5,300 bases of DNA from Chlorobiota bacterium (GTDB lineage: Bacteria > Bacteroidota > Bacteroidia > Bacteroidales > JAADJA01), in contig JAUVIX010000275.1 of assembly GCA_030592565.1 (NCBI GenBank), forward strand, positions 1-5,300, given 5' to 3'. Shown piece after piece: positions 1-5,300 of the stretch (the stretch's first letter is position 1; every line of letters begins with the position of its first letter). Under the pieces are notes generated by a model, which was not told the DNA's origin, searched no databases, and saw only the letters and a list, made by a program, of their open reading frames with translations. The translations under genes were made by a program, and so were the position numbers.

Positions 1-1887
1 ATTCTTAAATCAACCGATGGTGGTGAAACCTGGACATATTTCAATATGATCGGGATTTTACCTGTCGGCGCATCGGCATTTAGTGTTGCAATTGATCCGA
101 ATGAACCTGAAACAGTATTTTTTGTTGCAAAGGTTGGATTTAGTGAAGGATTTATCATTGCGACTTTTGACGGTGGTGAAACCTGGGAGGAGAAGACTTC
201 AAACCTACCGCCGTCAAAGCCTTTTAATGTTGTAACTATCGCAAATCAGACAGTTTATGTCGGTGGCGGTCAGCTTTTAGGAAGTAATGTTTTGGGAGTT
301 TATGAAAGTACAAATTACGGAACGAACTGGCAATCAATTTCAGGATCATTTCCTAACAAGGTGGTAAATGATATTCTTATCGACCCAATAAATAATGATA
401 AAATGTTTGTTGGCACAGAAGGAGATGGAGTTTATTCATCCTCGGACGGTGGAGCAAACTGGAGTTATAACACGTCAGGCGCTGGTGATAATGGAAGCGT
501 GAGGTCATTAATCTTTGCGCCGGGGAATACCGATAAGCTATATGCTGGTTTTTTAAGTCTCGGAGTATGTAAAAGTGATGATGCAGGAGCCGATTGGTCG
601 TATGCAAATCATGGAATTGCAGCGCTACTGATAAACGATATTGAAGTAGATGTGAATAATCCTCAAACCATTCTTGCATCCTTTGAAGCTGAAAATTCGG
701 GAGGTTGTTATTTGAGCAATAACGGTGGTGAATTATGGGAACTGATGGAAAATCTTCCGGCAACCAGATTTTCAGTAGTCACAGTTGGCCCTGATGGAAC
801 TTTATATGCCTGGTCAGACGGCCCCACAACAGTTGCAGATGAAGGTCTATATAAATCCATTAACGGAGGAATATCATGGGATAATATGGGTCCAAACATA
901 GGCCCGGTATATGAAACTCAAATATATGCCTTGGCAGTTTCTGTCAATGATCCGGATTTGATATTCATTGGAGGAAATAACTTCGGTGTGAATGGATGGG
1001 AATCGATGATTTACAAAACAATTGATGGCGGTCAAAACTGGATGAATGTTTATCAGGGACCGGAACATGACAGCTTTAACTATCTTTATATTGATCCGAA
1101 TTCTAACGACCAGACTGTATACACAGCTTACGGTAATAGCCAAAACAAAGGAGGATTTCTGAAAAGCACTGATAGTGGAGTGAGCTGGGTAGATATAAAT
1201 AGCGGAATACCCCCATTAACCAAGTGGGCGAGCGCAATTATCAGCGACCCAACCAATCCGGATAATCTTTTTTGTGGAGTTGGCGGTTATGGTGTCACAA
1301 ATGGAAGCGTTTATAAATCTACAGATGCAGGAGCAAACTGGGAGTTAACTGGCCTCAGCTTTTCTGTCTGGACGAAAATAACCGACCTTTTTGTTAGTGA
1401 GCTTAATTCTGAAGTGGTTTATGCTGCAACAACTGATCATGGAGTTTACATTACAAAAGACAGTGGTGAGGAATGGTTTGCGGCAAACGACGGAATGCCT
1501 TCTTCATATATTACTTCTTTTTCAAAATCATTTACTGAAGACGACACATTGAAAATAATTGCTTCATCATACACAAACAGTGCATTTAAGAGTAATGTTT
1601 ATATTCCCGGAACAACTTCATCTAAAGCTCTTTCAGATAATTTATTTAATGTAATGATTTATCCAAATCCAGCAAAAGAAAGTTGCAACATAAAACTAAA
1701 TCTTGTTAATCCGGCAGAGGTTAAAATTACGGTTTACAACTCCACCGGAAATAAGATAGAAACTTTGGAGGCAGGACATTTCAATGCTGGTAACTTTAAT
1801 TGTTCCTTCTCAGGGAAACCGGGCATCTATCTAATTGAAACCGAAGTTAACGGAAAGGTCAGGACAGATAAAGTTGTTATAAGATAG
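1..1887 (+). CDS. Secreted Asp-box (BNR/sortilin-like) beta-propeller protein with T9SS type A sorting domain, 5' partial
   Basis: The reading frame is open from the first base and its first visible residues already form an Asp-box (S-T-D-G-G-E-T-W, nt 10-33), so the ATG at 46 is internal and the true start lies upstream. The 628 visible codons carry eleven S/T-x-D/N-x-G-x-x-W boxes, starting at nt 10, 163, 307, 439, 574, 715, 856, 1018, 1165, 1318 and 1453. They are about 44-54 residues apart, one per propeller blade, as in sialidase/BNR and VPS10-sortilin folds. The last ~80 residues (about nt 1642-1884) have the YPNP motif (nt 1660-1671), a 'VKITVYNSTGNKI' strand, 'GIYLIE' and a basic VRTDKVVIR end. 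That is the TIGR04183-type sorting domain, which directs export across the outer membrane through T9SS. No sialidase or other catalytic residues can be assigned, because Asp-boxes are structural. The role could be surface glycan binding or a glycoside hydrolase of the GH74 type, whose catalytic part might lie upstream; this is undecided. Confidence 0.93.
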   Translation: MLKSTDGGETWTYFNMIGILPVGASAFSVAIDPNEPETVFFVAKVGFSEGFIIATFDGGETWEEKTSNLPPSKPFNVVTIANQTVYVGGGQLLGSNVLGVYESTNYGTNWQSISGSFPNKVVNDILIDPINNDKMFVGTEGDGVYSSSDGGANWSYNTSGAGDNGSVRSLIFAPGNTDKLYAGFLSLGVCKSDDAGADWSYANHGIAALLINDIEVDVNNPQTILASFEAENSGGCYLSNNGGELWELMENLPATRFSVVTVGPDGTLYAWSDGPTTVADEGLYKSINGGISWDNMGPNIGPVYETQIYALAVSVNDPDLIFIGGNNFGVNGWESMIYKTIDGGQNWMNVYQGPEHDSFNYLYIDPNSNDQTVYTAYGNSQNKGGFLKSTDSGVSWVDINSGIPPLTKWASAIISDPTNPDNLFCGVGGYGVTNGSVYKSTDAGANWELTGLSFSVWTKITDLFVSELNSEVVYAATTDHGVYITKDSGEEWFAANDGMPSSYITSFSKSFTEDDTLKIIASSYTNSAFKSNVYIPGTTSSKALSDNLFNVMIYPNPAKESCNIKLNLVNPAEVKITVYNSTGNKIETLEAGHFNAGNFNCSFSGKPGIYLIETEVNGKVRTDKVVIR

Positions 1888-1911
1888 CTATTATTTAAGA
1901 ATCAATTTGAC

Positions 1912-1919
1912 TAATTTTG
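1912..1919 (+). promoter_or_regulatory. Candidate Bacteroidota -7 element (TAATTTTG) for the DUF2807 lipoprotein gene
   Basis: TAATTTTG matches the Bacteroidota -7 consensus TAnnTTTG exactly and is followed by CAAAAC. No TTG is found at the expected -33 distance, so the upstream half is weak. Transcription would begin near 1923-1926 and give a leader of about 20 nt before the ATG at 1944. The element covers the alternative TTG start at 1917, which argues against that start. Confidence 0.5.
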
Positions 1920-1943
1920 CAAAACAATCATATAGCAAATACA

Positions 1944-2669
1944 ATGAACGGTAATACCATTCAATTTTTAATATTTGCAGCAATAATAGTTGTTATCTCG
2001 GCTGGTTGTGATAAGGATAGGGCAGGAATTAAAGGAAGTGGCACAATTGTGTCTCAGGAATTCAACATGCCTGATATAACCGGAGTTCAGTTAAGTATTG
2101 ATGGAAATGTCTATCTTACAGAGGGTGACACACAGCAGGTAAGGATTGAAGCTCAACAGAATATACTAGATAACATTAAAAAGTCTGTCTCTGGTGGCAA
2201 GTGGAATATTGAATACTACAATAATGTAAAGAATCACGAAGGAATAGACATATATGTAACTACACCTTTAATTAATTACCTTGCTATTAGCGGCTCCGGG
2301 AATATTGAAAGTACCAATACGTTTACCGACTCAACAGATGTTTATTTAAGTATTAGCGGCTCTGGTAATATAGATATGAGTCTGCTGGCAGATTTTATCG
2401 AAAGCTCTATATCAGGTTCGGGTAATATTTATCTTACCGGGAAAGCCAATGAATATAGGATAACAATTAGCGGATCAGGTAATTTGAAGGCTTTCGGACT
2501 GCAAACCTATAAAACAGATATTACTATCAGCGGTTCGGGAAATTCAGAGGTCTTTGTTACCGATGACCTTGACGTTATTATTTCCGGAAGCGGAAATGTT
2601 TATTACAAGGGTTATCCTGGAATTGATGTTACAATTTCCGGTTCCGGCAGCCTGATAAACTCAAACTAA
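1944..2669 (+). CDS. Lipoprotein with DUF2807 (head GIN / putative auto-transporter adhesin) beta-helix
   Basis: This encodes a 241-residue protein from the ATG at 1944. The frame also offers a TTG at 1917, but that codon sits inside a -7 promoter element and would add nine polar residues before the signal peptide, so I prefer 1944. Residues 1-21 are a short N-region plus a hydrophobic stretch (QFLIFAAIIVVISAG) ending at Cys22 in the context ISAG-C, a lipoprotein signal peptide. The mature protein begins C-D-K-D-R. The body matches the DUF2807 pattern: an opening 'GSGTIVSQEF' strand, 'GVQLSIDGNVYLTEGD', a 'GGKWNIEYYNN' segment, then seven ISGSG(N/S) turns 18-22 residues apart (nt 2286-2651), as expected for coils of a parallel beta-helix. 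Family members are common in Bacteroidota envelopes; despite the adhesin label, their function is not established. Location is probably the outer membrane, facing either side. There is no clear Shine-Dalgarno sequence, which is normal for the phylum. Confidence 0.9.
   Translation: MNGNTIQFLIFAAIIVVISAGCDKDRAGIKGSGTIVSQEFNMPDITGVQLSIDGNVYLTEGDTQQVRIEAQQNILDNIKKSVSGGKWNIEYYNNVKNHEGIDIYVTTPLINYLAISGSGNIESTNTFTDSTDVYLSISGSGNIDMSLLADFIESSISGSGNIYLTGKANEYRITISGSGNLKAFGLQTYKTDITISGSGNSEVFVTDDLDVIISGSGNVYYKGYPGIDVTISGSGSLINSN
2286..2651 (+). repeat. Seven-copy ISGSG(N/S) coding repeat in the DUF2807 gene
   Basis: 18-nt units encoding ISGSGN start at 2286, 2352, 2409, 2466, 2526, 2580 and 2634; the last reads ISGSGS. 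Spacing is 66, 57, 57, 60, 54 and 54 nt, always a multiple of three. No two copies use the same codons (for example AGC/TCA/TCC for the first Ser and ATT/ATA/ATC for Ile), so the repeat is conserved as protein rather than as DNA. Confidence 0.9.
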
Positions 2670-3505
2670 TACTTTACAAACCTGTTTATTGCCGGAAACA
2701 ACCTTTGCTTTATTCTGATAACTATTGATTTTTCCTTTAAGGTTATGTGTGTTTTATTAATGGCAGCATTTTTGAAATAACCTTTTAAATTTTTCAGTCT
2801 GATTACCAGAATTTTGGTATGTTTATCCATTATGTTGATGGTATTAGTTAGAGTTCTTTGAATTTTTCCCCTTGCATAAATAATCTTTTCATTTAAAGCA
2901 TTATACTTCTGTCCTTGACTCTCTATAGAAATATTTTCATCAAATTCAAAAAACAAAACCATACTTCTCACCAGCCTGATCCTTACCAATTTCGCCCAAG
3001 CTTCTTTAAAAAACAAAATGCTTTCTTTAAAAACGTTATATTCTTCTTCATAAGCTATAACCGGAGTAATTGCTATTGTTTTTACACCTGGATAGTCATT
3101 AACATTTACATACTCATACCTGTCTTCGAAAAATCGGGATGAATAGCTGTAAAATCCTTCCGTCATCCTATCTGCTGTAATGTTTACTTTTTTATTGAGA
3201 GATAAAAACAGGTGAGTAATTACCTTAAATAATTGATTGAATAAAGATTTAATTAATCTGCCATATCTATTGATTGATCTTACAGTTCCAGTTGTATCTA
3301 TTGAGATATTTGAAAAGGATATGTTGTTCCAAAACAAAGAAACTGGTAATAATGGATTTCTCTTGCGTTTCCTCACTCCCATCATATTGGAATCAGTTTT
3401 ATCAATGCTTTCTTTCTTATTTAGTTTCTTGTTTTCAATATTGTTAAGTTCAGTGAGGCACCGTATTCTGTTTTGCTTTATTTTTTCAAAAATTTCATTT
3501 CTCAT
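2666..3505 (-). CDS. Unrecognised basic hypothetical protein, 279 residues
   Basis: I do not recognise the family. An 840-nt open frame in roughly 30% G+C DNA is unlikely by chance. It starts with ATG (complement of 3503-3505) seven nt after an AGGA ribosome-binding site and has a plausible promoter upstream. The protein has about 51 Lys+Arg against 26 Asp+Glu, so it is strongly basic, with a very basic patch VRKRKR at residues 44-49. I see no signal peptide, Cys cluster or clear transmembrane segment. The region of residues 80-105 (KSLFNQLFKVITHLFLSL) and that of 153-190 (EEEYNVFKESILFFKEAW then FFEFDE) look helical and amphipathic. The tail (residues 205-279) is rich in Ile, Lys, Asn and Arg. 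A cytoplasmic nucleic-acid- or membrane-associated role would fit the charge but is only a guess. Its stop overlaps the stop of the lipoprotein gene on the other strand, and it is divergent from the regulator-like gene starting at 3783. Lower G+C than the flanking genes suggests an orphan or acquired gene. Confidence 0.65.
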   Translation of the reverse strand: MRNEIFEKIKQNRIRCLTELNNIENKKLNKKESIDKTDSNMMGVRKRKRNPLLPVSLFWNNISFSNISIDTTGTVRSINRYGRLIKSLFNQLFKVITHLFLSLNKKVNITADRMTEGFYSYSSRFFEDRYEYVNVNDYPGVKTIAITPVIAYEEEYNVFKESILFFKEAWAKLVRIRLVRSMVLFFEFDENISIESQGQKYNALNEKIIYARGKIQRTLTNTINIMDKHTKILVIRLKNLKGYFKNAAINKTHITLKEKSIVIRIKQRLFPAINRFVKY

Positions 3506-3512
3506 TACTTTA

Positions 3513-3516
3513 TCCT
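3513..3516 (-). promoter_or_regulatory. Shine-Dalgarno-like AGGA before the 3505 start
   Basis: On the minus strand the sequence reads AAAAAGGATAAAGTA-ATG, placing AGGA seven nt before the start codon. A purine-rich site at this distance supports the ATG at 3505. It is worth noting because many Bacteroidota genes, including the two plus-strand genes here, lack one. Confidence 0.5.
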
Positions 3517-3596
3517 TTTTATGATTTTACTTAATTATTTTTATTTCTCTTAACAAATTTGAAAATAAATGATGGGAATTCATCAAAATTCTTTTG

Positions 3597-3628
3597 CAAT
3601 ATTACACAATACAACATAGTGTTGTCAA
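3597..3628 (-). promoter_or_regulatory. Candidate promoter for the basic hypothetical protein gene
   Basis: On the minus strand a TTG (complement of 3626-3628) is followed, after 21 bp, by TAATATTG (complement of 3597-3604). The latter differs at one position from the TAnnTTTG -7 consensus. Transcription would begin near 3590 and give a leader of about 85 nt. The spacer contains a perfect inverted repeat (3611-3625), see the separate entry. Confidence 0.4.
3611..3625. promoter_or_regulatory. Inverted repeat ACAACA-tag-TGTTGT, candidate operator
   Basis: Two perfect 6-bp arms are separated by 3 bp. The repeat lies wholly inside the 21-bp spacer between the -33-like and -7-like elements of the minus-strand promoter candidate, where a bound dimer would compete with RNA polymerase. 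The arms do not extend further (flanking T and C do not pair). No T-run follows, so it is not a terminator. Function is inferred from position only. Confidence 0.35.
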
Positions 3629-3735
3629 GCTTATTAAGTGTAATATATCGACTTAAGCCTATAATTAAGTAGCTTTATTTTATTAACTTAAGCTTAATAT
3701 AATTTTATTGTTACTTAAAATAAACCTTAAAAACC

Positions 3736-3767
3736 TTGCTTTTATGACTTAATTATATGTATCTTTG
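3736..3767 (+). promoter_or_regulatory. Promoter TTG-N21-TATCTTTG for the sigma-54-activator-like gene
   Basis: TTG at 3736-3738, a 21-bp spacer, and TATCTTTG at 3760-3767 match the Bacteroidota housekeeping promoter (TTG, TAnnTTTG) exactly. Transcription should begin around 3770-3774. The TTG at 3765 that opens the longest reading frame is part of the -7 element, so it cannot be the translation start of this transcript. The GTG at 3783 is the first usable start and leaves a leader of roughly 10 nt. Confidence 0.65.
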
Positions 3768-3782
3768 CTTAAAATTTCAATT

Positions 3783-4916
3783 GTGCACAAATTTGATTTT
3801 ATAGATAATCCTTTTAACAGCCTTCACAAAACGGCGATATCCATTCTTCCGGGAATAGATAAGGTTATAACTGTTTTCTATGACCCTGAATCAAAATGTC
3901 TTAGGGGTATTGTTTCCGAAAAGCAAAATGGAGGTTATGAAGCAAAGGAACTTGATGTTGGCACAATTTCAGAGGATCTTAATCCTTTTCGAAAAGATAA
4001 AACACCGTTTAGTTGGTATAATGAGGATAGTGCCCCTTTTAAAGTAAAGAAGAAAAACAGTACACCTTTAATTGATATCTTTACAGAGCTTGAGAATGTT
4101 GTTCTTTTACTTAGACTCCCTGGTAGTCAAAAGGGATTTAGCGACCTCATTTTCCTGTATTTTAATGAGAATCCAGGTAACTTCGGAGTGAGTAACAGCG
4201 ATTCTCCACTTTCAACAGAGAGTAAAAGCGTAATAGCTTTTCTGATGTATAATAGTTTGAAAGGAATTATTGAGTCTAAACAACAGAACTGGAATGTACT
4301 TTCTTTTAATAATGACAGAACCAGGAAAATAATAAGCGAAACAGAAAGATTGTCAGATGAACTGAAACGCACACATGATAATTACGGATTAAGTCTTGTA
4401 AAGCTCTGCCGGCAATATCTGAAAGACCATAGCAGAAGAAACAATATTAGCTATGTTTTTAGCGAGAGTGCTTTAGAAAAGATAAGTAACTTTTCAGGAG
4501 AACTAAAAGACCTTGAGCGAATTATTGAGGAGGCTGTTGATTATGCAAACAACCTTTATTCAAATGCAACAAGTGAGATTAGGATTTCAGAATGGCACAT
4601 AAAGTTTGAAATACAATACTCACACACAGGTGAAATGCCAGAGCAGCAAACGACTATTGGCAAATACACAAAAACAATTTCTCTGCTCAATAAGCTGGAA
4701 CAAGCTGCTCTTGTAGCCCGAAAGCAAAACCTTAAGCTGACAGGAACTAATGTTGGCCACTCCTGCCCTGTCCCAATTAGTGCCCCCGCCATTTCCGATT
4801 CGCTATATAACCACAAAAGTATGATTACTACTCTTTTGGAGAAATATCCTGAAAAGTGGGAAACCATACGTACAGAGTTCAGGCCACTAAAAAATATTAT
4901 TGAAAAGAACAGATAG
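3783..4916 (+). CDS. Putative transcription regulator: GAF-like region plus sigma-54-activator-type lid, no AAA+ core
   Basis: This encodes 377 residues from the GTG at 3783, chosen because the only upstream in-frame start (TTG 3765) lies in the promoter and the next Met is near residue 155. Residues ~12-165 alternate hydrophobic strands and helices in a GAF-like manner (ILPGIDKVITVFYD at 21-34; DLIFLYFNENPGNFGVS at 121-137; IAFLMYNSLKGII at 151-163). Residues ~175-200 are a charged helix (ISETERLSDELKRTH). Residues ~203-272 resemble the end of an NtrC-type AAA+ domain: LSLVKLCRQYL parallels the 'I.LLV..FL' helix, SESALEKISNFSGELKDLERIIEEAV parallels '..ALE.L..Y.WPGNVRELEN.IERAV', and EIRISEWHI parallels 'I...DL'. 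Walker A, GAFTGA and Walker B are absent. The tail (~295-377) has LEQAALVARKQNLKLTG, PISAPAISDSL and KYPEKWETIR, which could be helix-turn-helix DNA binding in place of a Fis domain. Assignment rests on remembered motif patterns, not an alignment. It is divergent from the basic protein gene. The frame is intact and the coding sequence appears functional. Confidence 0.85.
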   Translation: MHKFDFIDNPFNSLHKTAISILPGIDKVITVFYDPESKCLRGIVSEKQNGGYEAKELDVGTISEDLNPFRKDKTPFSWYNEDSAPFKVKKKNSTPLIDIFTELENVVLLLRLPGSQKGFSDLIFLYFNENPGNFGVSNSDSPLSTESKSVIAFLMYNSLKGIIESKQQNWNVLSFNNDRTRKIISETERLSDELKRTHDNYGLSLVKLCRQYLKDHSRRNNISYVFSESALEKISNFSGELKDLERIIEEAVDYANNLYSNATSEIRISEWHIKFEIQYSHTGEMPEQQTTIGKYTKTISLLNKLEQAALVARKQNLKLTGTNVGHSCPVPISAPAISDSLYNHKSMITTLLEKYPEKWETIRTEFRPLKNIIEKNR

Positions 4917-4921
4917 TTTTG

Positions 4922-5300
4922 TTAATTCTCGAGTATCTTTCTAATCTTCTCAAAATCTTTAACCGCCTCTTCCCACTCCTTGCCTTTAACAATAAGAATA
5001 AATCTATCATAAGACATAAAAGAGACAGGAGTTCCGGCATTATCATTTATTGACCAACCATTTTCCTGCAATATAAAGTTGCTATAAAGGTCATTATAAC
5101 GTTTAAATTTCCCTTTTGCAGCAGCTATCCACTCCCTGGCCGTACGAAAATCTTTGTAACCAATTATAAAGAGTGTGGCTCTGTCCTTCTTCCCTGCAAC
5201 ACCTTCGCTAAAGCCGACTATGCTACCATGTCCGAATTGATATATCTGGTCAAGAGCAACGATGCCTTTGAAATATTTAACATTGTTGTATTTCAGGGTG
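4922..5300 (-). CDS. Hypothetical protein, C-terminal part (N-terminus beyond the window)
   Basis: The minus-strand frame is open from the right edge to the TAA at 4922-4924 and gives 125 residues. No family is recognised. Visible segments are KYFKGIVALDQIYQFGHGSIVGFSEG, ATLFIIGYKDFRTAREWIAAA, FKRYNDLYSNFILQENGWSI, VSFMSYDRFILIVKGKEW and a helical end DFEKIRKILEN. The order (strand, helix, strand pair, helix) suggests a compact alpha/beta domain with a Gly-rich turn (FGHGSIVGF). The patterns '.ATLFIIGYKD...A..W' and 'DRFILIVKG' are strong alternating strands, so the frame is convincing. Any signal peptide or other domain would be upstream, outside the window. The gene converges on the regulator-like gene, with only five nt between the two stop codons. 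It has no in-window promoter. Confidence 0.8.
   Translation of the reverse strand, partial: TLKYNNVKYFKGIVALDQIYQFGHGSIVGFSEGVAGKKDRATLFIIGYKDFRTAREWIAAAKGKFKRYNDLYSNFILQENGWSINDNAGTPVSFMSYDRFILIVKGKEWEEAVKDFEKIRKILEN

Larger units (their letters stand above)
3530..3772. repeat. Cluster of CTTAA/TTAAG motifs in the divergent intergenic region
   Basis: The 277-bp gap between the start codons at 3505 and 3783 has no gene and is very AT-rich. CTTAA or its complement occurs at 3530, 3549, 3634, 3652 (as CTTAAG), 3665, 3687 (as CTTAAG), 3693, 3714, 3726, 3748 and 3768. From 3634 to 3772 that is nine sites in about 140 bp, where base composition alone predicts about one. Several steps are close to 21 bp (3665 to 3687, 3693 to 3714, 3726 to 3748, 3748 to 3768), that is, two helical turns. 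The cluster covers the plus-strand promoter candidate. It may be a binding array for a regulator or simply skewed AT-rich DNA. Confidence 0.4.

Noticed and set aside
46..48. ATG at 46 as the start of the propeller gene
   Set aside because: The frame continues upstream to base 1 and encodes a full Asp-box there, so this Met is internal.
377..1143. Three minus-strand frames opposite the propeller gene
   Set aside because: The plus strand carries regularly spaced Asp-boxes, so these are shadows. They have no conserved features.
2642..2697. Inverted repeat TTCCGGCA (2642-2649) / TGCCGGAA (2690-2697) as a bidirectional terminator at the convergent junction
   Set aside because: The 8-bp arms are perfect but the loop would be 40 nt and no T-run follows. 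The left arm is explained by the seventh ISGSG repeat's codons.
2915..3142. Plus-strand frame of 75 codons inside the minus-strand gene
   Set aside because: It lies within the longer minus-strand frame and its composition (Phe, Lys, Tyr runs) is that of a complement reading.
3237..3524. Plus-strand frame of 95 codons opposite the basic protein
   Set aside because: It is a shorter antisense shadow with low-complexity hydrophobic residues (Phe/Leu/Ser) and no promoter or ribosome-binding site.
3506..3782. Replication origin or attachment site in the AT-rich gap
   Set aside because: No DnaA boxes, direct-repeat iterons or integrase neighbour. The two promoter candidates explain the region better.
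4127..4867. Two minus-strand frames opposite the regulator-like gene
   Set aside because: They are antisense to a coherent protein with lid-like motifs and have no start signals.

Overview
The window looks like chromosomal DNA from a member of the Bacteroidota, probably free-living or environmental. Three signals support this: a type IX secretion (T9SS) C-terminal sorting domain on the first gene, a DUF2807 'head GIN' type lipoprotein, and promoter elements of the Bacteroidota kind (TTG, about 21 bp, TAnnTTTG) with short A-rich leaders. The DNA is AT-rich. By eye the secreted propeller gene runs at about 35-48% G+C, and the minus-strand gene in the middle at about 25-40%. I see no phage, transposon, CRISPR, tRNA or rRNA signal.

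Layout. Positions 1-1887 (+) hold the 3' part of a large secreted Asp-box beta-propeller protein whose start lies upstream of the window. Positions 1944-2669 (+) encode a lipoprotein with seven ISGSG(N/S) repeats (DUF2807-like). Positions 2666-3505 (-) encode a 279-residue, strongly basic protein that I do not recognise; its stop codon overlaps the lipoprotein's stop codon tail to tail. Positions 3506-3782 are a very AT-rich divergent intergenic region with two opposed promoter candidates and a striking cluster of CTTAA/TTAAG motifs. Positions 3783-4916 (+) encode a 377-residue protein. Its middle reads like the AAA+ lid of a sigma-54 activator, preceded by a GAF-like region and followed by a possible DNA-binding tail, but I find no ATPase core. 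Positions 4922-5300 (-) hold the C-terminal part of an unrecognised protein that runs off the right edge.

How the genes relate. The first two genes encode cell-surface or secreted proteins, but each probably has its own transcript, since a -7 element lies between them. The basic protein and the putative regulator are divergently transcribed from one shared control region, so the regulator may control one or both promoters; this is inference from arrangement only. Both gene junctions at the convergent ends are extremely tight (4-nt overlap at 2666-2669, 5-nt gap at 4917-4921) and leave no room for a conventional terminator between genes.

The most notable items are the ATPase-less, sigma-54-activator-like protein, the CTTAA-rich divergent promoter region, and the unrecognised basic protein.
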